Source: an uncultured Desulfovibrio sp.
Lineage (GTDB): Bacteria; Desulfobacterota; Desulfovibrionia; Desulfovibrionales; Desulfovibrionaceae
Length of the DNA stretch: 8,245 nt
Direction: 5' to 3'
Assembly: GCA_947177085.1 (NCBI GenBank)
Contig: CAMWTD010000088.1
Span: forward strand, 1-8,245
Under the pieces are notes generated by a model. The model saw only the letters and a list, made by a program, of their open reading frames with translations, was not told where the DNA came from and made no database searches. The position numbers and the translations under genes were made by a program. Each line of letters starts with the position of its first letter. Position 1 is the first letter of the stretch. Below, piece after piece: positions 5,118 through 8,245 of this stretch.

Positions 5118-6914
5118 TCAGCGCTCGCGCAGGGCGTTCTGCTTGGCCTTGAGGATGGGCTTGAGCAGGTAGTCGAGCACGGTCTTCTTGCCGATGAGGA
5201 TGTCCGCCGTGACCATCATGCCCGGGATGATGGGCAGGGTCTCGCCGTGGTGCTCGATGGCCGTCTTCTGGGTGCGCACCTTGACCACATAGTGCAGGTC
5301 GCCGCGCTTGTCCTCGATGGTGTCCGCGCTGACAGATTCGAGCTTGCCGTCGAGGCCGCCGTAGATGGAGAAGTCATAGGCCGAGACCTTGACCATCACG
5401 TCCTGCCCGGGCCGGAGAAAGGCCACGTCCTTGGGCTGCACGCGCGCTTCCACGAGCAGGGTGTCGTCCAGCGGCACGATCTCCATGATGGGTTCGCCCG
5501 GCTTGACCACGCCGCCCACGGTATTGATGTGGATCTGCTTCACCGTGCCGCGCACGGGCGCGCGCAGCTCGGTGCGCTTGACGCGGTCCCCGCCGGCGGA
5601 GATGGTCTCGCGCAGGCTGGTGAGCTCGAGGCGGCGCTTGGTGATCTCCTGGGTGATATTGGCCTTCTGCTCGGCCTCGCGCGCGGCGATGCGCTGGCGC
5701 GATTCCTGCGCGGCGGCCTGGGCCTTGGGGATGCTCGCGGCGAGCATGTCGATCTGGCCCTTGAGCTCCACCACCTTGGCCTCGAGGCCCAGGAACTCCA
5801 TGCGCGCGAAATTGCGCCGCCGCATGAGCTCGGCCGCTGTGTCGCGCTGCTCCACGGCGATCTCATAGCTCTTTTCGAGCTGGGCCTTGCGCGCCTCCTG
5901 TTCCTCCACCTCGCGCTGGCGCTGCTCGTACTGGGCGCGGAGCACCTCAAGGTCGGCGTCGAGCTGGTGCTGGCGCGACTGCCAGGCATACTCCTGGTCG
6001 CGCATGAGCTGGCGCGCGCGGGCGAGGGTCTTGCTGTCCACGTCGCGGCCCAGGCGGCTGGTGAGCCAGCGCCGCAAATCTTCGGGGAAGACCGGCTTTT
6101 CGCCGCGATGCTCCGCCTCCAGCCGGATGATGGCGAGGCTGTTCTCCATGGCCTTGCTCACCGCGTCGCGGAAGGCGGACTCGGCCATCTCGTTGTCAAG
6201 CTGGGCGAGAACGGCCCCCTTCTCGACGATTTGGCCCTCGTGCACCTGCACCTCGCGCAGGATGCCGCCCTCAAGGTTCTGGATAGTCTGGGTGCGCTGC
6301 GAGCCCACGACCTGCCCCTCGGCATGGGTGACTTCGTCAACGTCCGCCACCGCCGCCCAGAGGATGAGGCAGAGGAACATGAGCGCCACAATGACGGAAA
6401 GCGCGCGCACACCGAAGCGGGGACGCCGCGCGAGGGCCGCGTCCACCTCGTCCACATAGCGGATGTCGTCGGGCGTGAGGCCGTGGAGCGGGGCGTCCAT
6501 GGCCGCGAACAGGCCCTGACCGCCCTGCCCTCCGGGAGCCCCCGGCGTCGCGCCCTTGCTGAAGCGGTCGTTCAGGGCATTGCGCGCGAGCTCGGAAAGG
6601 GGCTTGTCCGGGGTCTGCTCGTTTTCGCCGCGCACGAAGATGGCGCGCACAAAACCCCAGATTTCGGCAAACAGGGCGCGCCAGCCCCCGTCCTGCGGGG
6701 ATGCGGGCGCGGGCGGACCCGCGGGCGTCGGCGTGGACGAGGCCGCGGCCGAGCCGGGGGCGGCCCCTGATTCCGCGGCCTCCGGCTGCGCCTGCGCACT
6801 CTCCGCCTCTCGGGCGACGCGCTGCGGCGTGATGCGGGCAAGGGGCTGGCCCGGAACCTGGTCGGGTGACTGCTTTCCGCTTTCGGGACTGGTGTTTTCA
6901 GGCATGTTCTGCAT
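5118..6914 (-). CDS. Type I secretion membrane fusion (periplasmic adaptor) protein, HlyD/LapC family
   Basis: This 598-residue adaptor would bridge the inner-membrane ABC exporter to a TolC-like outer-membrane channel. One membrane helix (about 169-190) is followed by a biotinyl-lipoyl half (QNLEGGILREVQVHEGQIVEKG, 212-233) and a long coiled-coil hairpin (about 245-440). The second lipoyl half is TELRAPVRGTVKQIHINTVGGVVKPGEPIMEIVP (448-481), followed by a beta-barrel region. The C-terminus IIPGMMVTADILIGKKTVLDYLLKPI (562-587) is characteristic of HlyD adaptors. The family is usually 390-480 residues. The excess is a Pro/Ala/Gln-rich cytoplasmic extension at about 1-140, containing a possible amphipathic helix GGWRALFAEIWGFVRAIFVRG (76-96). 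The ATG at 6914 overlaps the exporter stop as TGATG, with GGAAGG about 9 nt upstream. The adjacent GTG (6917) is less likely. No terminator is visible downstream. Confidence 0.92.
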   Translation of the reverse strand: MQNMPENTSPESGKQSPDQVPGQPLARITPQRVAREAESAQAQPEAAESGAAPGSAAASSTPTPAGPPAPASPQDGGWRALFAEIWGFVRAIFVRGENEQTPDKPLSELARNALNDRFSKGATPGAPGGQGGQGLFAAMDAPLHGLTPDDIRYVDEVDAALARRPRFGVRALSVIVALMFLCLILWAAVADVDEVTHAEGQVVGSQRTQTIQNLEGGILREVQVHEGQIVEKGAVLAQLDNEMAESAFRDAVSKAMENSLAIIRLEAEHRGEKPVFPEDLRRWLTSRLGRDVDSKTLARARQLMRDQEYAWQSRQHQLDADLEVLRAQYEQRQREVEEQEARKAQLEKSYEIAVEQRDTAAELMRRRNFARMEFLGLEAKVVELKGQIDMLAASIPKAQAAAQESRQRIAAREAEQKANITQEITKRRLELTSLRETISAGGDRVKRTELRAPVRGTVKQIHINTVGGVVKPGEPIMEIVPLDDTLLVEARVQPKDVAFLRPGQDVMVKVSAYDFSIYGGLDGKLESVSADTIEDKRGDLHYVVKVRTQKTAIEHHGETLPIIPGMMVTADILIGKKTVLDYLLKPILKAKQNALRER

Positions 6915-8245
6915 CACGCCGCACCTTCCGCGGTTCGGGGCCCGCCCCCGGGAGCGGTTGGGGGAGCGGGCCTGTCCGCGGGCTTTGCCCCCGCGCCGCG
7001 CCGTGCGGCCTCCGCCTGCTCCCTGCGAGCCCCGGCGTTGCCGCGCAGGCGCGCCAGCACCTCGTCGCGCGGACCATCCATCTTGATGCGGCCATTTTCC
7101 ATGACGATGAGCCTGTCCACGATGCGCAGCATGGAGAGCCTGTGCGTCACAAGGATAAGGCTGCGCCCCCCGATGATGTCGGCAAGGCGGTGCTGGAGCC
7201 TGAGCTCCGAATCCGTGTCCATGTTGCTCGTGGGCTCGTCGAGGATCAGCACCTCGGGGTCGCGCACAAGGGCGCGCGCCAGGGCCACGGCCTGCCGCTG
7301 GCCGCCCGAGAGCGCCCTGCCCTGCTCGCCCACCTGGGTGGCGAAGCCGGCCGGGAAATTGCGGATAAAGTCGGTCACGCCGGCGAGCGCCGCCGCCCGG
7401 AGCACCAGGTGGTCGTTGATGGAGGGATCGCCCAGGGCGATATTTTCACGCACCGTGCCGTAGAAAAGCGTCACCTCCTGCGGCAGCACGCCAATGCGGC
7501 CGCGCAGGTCGGCCGAGGGAATCTGGCGGATGTCGACCCCGCCAAAGCGCACCGCGCCCCCGGCCGGCTGGTAGAGGCCGAGCAGCATCCGCGCGAGTGA
7601 GCTCTTGCCCGAGCCCATGGGCCCGATGATGCCCACGCGCTCGCCGGGCCTGATCCTGAGCGAGACATTCTCCAGCGCGGGGCGCTCGGAGTGGGGATAG
7701 GAAAAGCTCACGTCCTCGAGGACGAAGTCCGGCTCAAGGCCGCCGTAATCCATGCTCACCCGTTCCGCGTCGTCCTCGGACGGGAGCTCCATGAGCATGT
7801 CCAGGGCCTTGAAGGCCACGCGCGAATTTTGCACCCGGGTGAGCAGGGTCGCCATTTGCAGCAGCGGGGCCATGGTGCGGCCCACGAGTATGTTGCAGCC
7901 GATGAGCGCGCCCATGCTCATGAGGCCGTCATTGATGCGGTACACGCCCCAGACGATCATGACCACCGTGACGATCTGGGTGATAAGCATGGCCGAGGTC
8001 ACGGCCATGCTGTTGTATTTGCGCGCCTCGCTGGAGGACCGGGCCGAAAGCCCGGCGATGGCCTCCCAGAGGCGCTGCATCCGGCTTTCCGCCTTGCAGG
8101 ACTTGAGGGTTTCGAGCCCGTTGACCATTTCCACCAGGAGCGCGTTCTTCTGCATGTTCTGGCGGTAGCCCTCCTCGGCGCTCTGCCGCGCGCGCCGCTG
8201 GAGATAGAGGCCCACGCCCACGAGCACGGGAATGGCCCCCAGCGG
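6914..8245 (-). CDS. Type I secretion ABC permease/ATPase, LapB family, 5' end cut by window
   Basis: The last 443 residues are present and the frame is open to the window edge, so the N-terminus (probably a C39-like domain and the first membrane helices) lies outside. Visible parts are the end of the membrane domain (hydrophobic segments about 1-14, 82-101 and 108-122) and a complete nucleotide-binding domain. That domain has Walker A GPMGSGKSS (208-216), Q-loop Q256, signature LSGGQ (312-316), Walker B VLILDEPTSNMD (332-343) and switch histidine H368. The stretch LPQEVTLFYGTVRENIALGDP (254-274) is characteristic of the LapB branch that exports large adhesins or RTX-type proteins. The last 40 residues form an Ala/Gly/Pro-rich tail beyond the usual end of the domain. 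The stop overlaps the adaptor ATG (TGATG), so both are translated as a coupled pair. The exported protein and TolC-type partner are not in this window. Confidence 0.93.
   Translation of the reverse strand, partial: PLGAIPVLVGVGLYLQRRARQSAEEGYRQNMQKNALLVEMVNGLETLKSCKAESRMQRLWEAIAGLSARSSSEARKYNSMAVTSAMLITQIVTVVMIVWGVYRINDGLMSMGALIGCNILVGRTMAPLLQMATLLTRVQNSRVAFKALDMLMELPSEDDAERVSMDYGGLEPDFVLEDVSFSYPHSERPALENVSLRIRPGERVGIIGPMGSGKSSLARMLLGLYQPAGGAVRFGGVDIRQIPSADLRGRIGVLPQEVTLFYGTVRENIALGDPSINDHLVLRAAALAGVTDFIRNFPAGFATQVGEQGRALSGGQRQAVALARALVRDPEVLILDEPTSNMDTDSELRLQHRLADIIGGRSLILVTHRLSMLRIVDRLIVMENGRIKMDGPRDEVLARLRGNAGARREQAEAARRGAGAKPADRPAPPTAPGGGPRTAEGAA

Noticed and set aside
5247..6770. 507-codon open frame antisense to the HlyD-like gene
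   Set aside because: It is a mirror of codon bias: Leu/His/Ala/Gly-rich with no motifs, while the opposite strand encodes a well-recognised adaptor.

Overview
The window is GC-rich DNA from a Gram-negative bacterium and is fully packed with genes except for one repeat-filled gap. The combination suggests a sulfate-reducing deltaproteobacterium of the Desulfovibrio type: a NIL-domain MetN, a LapB/LapC-like type I secretion pair, a PilZ protein and very high third-position GC. That assignment is inference from content and style, not proof. No phage, transposase, rRNA or tRNA gene is visible.

Layout. (1) Positions 1-738, minus strand: a two-gene envelope unit. It holds a DUF883 (YqjD/ElaB-like) tail-anchored protein followed 8 nt later by a two-helix YqjE-like membrane protein that runs off the left edge. 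A good sigma70-type promoter for the pair lies at 809-837. (2) Positions 922-3471, plus strand: a complete methionine importer operon, metN-metI-metQ. The metN leader can fold directly upstream of the ribosome binding site, a GC-rich hairpin lies between metI and metQ, and an intrinsic terminator follows metQ. (3) Positions 3540-4508, plus strand: a PilZ-domain protein, a likely cyclic-di-GMP effector. (4) Positions 4509-5117: a 609-nt gap without a gene. It holds two roughly 120-nt direct repeats 184 nt apart, each able to fold into a long imperfect hairpin, plus a diverged third relative, several smaller hairpins and AT tracts. (5) Positions 5118-8245, minus strand: a type I secretion membrane fusion protein (HlyD/LapC type) translationally coupled to its ABC permease/ATPase (LapB type), which is cut by the right edge.

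How the genes work together. MetQ captures methionine in the periplasm, MetI forms the channel and MetN powers import and senses internal methionine through its NIL domain. The secretion pair would export a large adhesin or RTX-type protein together with an outer-membrane TolC-like partner outside this window. In Lap-type systems surface retention of such adhesins is controlled by cyclic-di-GMP. The neighbouring PilZ protein is therefore a plausible but unproven regulatory companion. The most unusual DNA is the repeat array at 4511-5040. The most unusual protein feature is the roughly 140-residue Pro/Ala/Gln-rich cytoplasmic extension on the membrane fusion protein.
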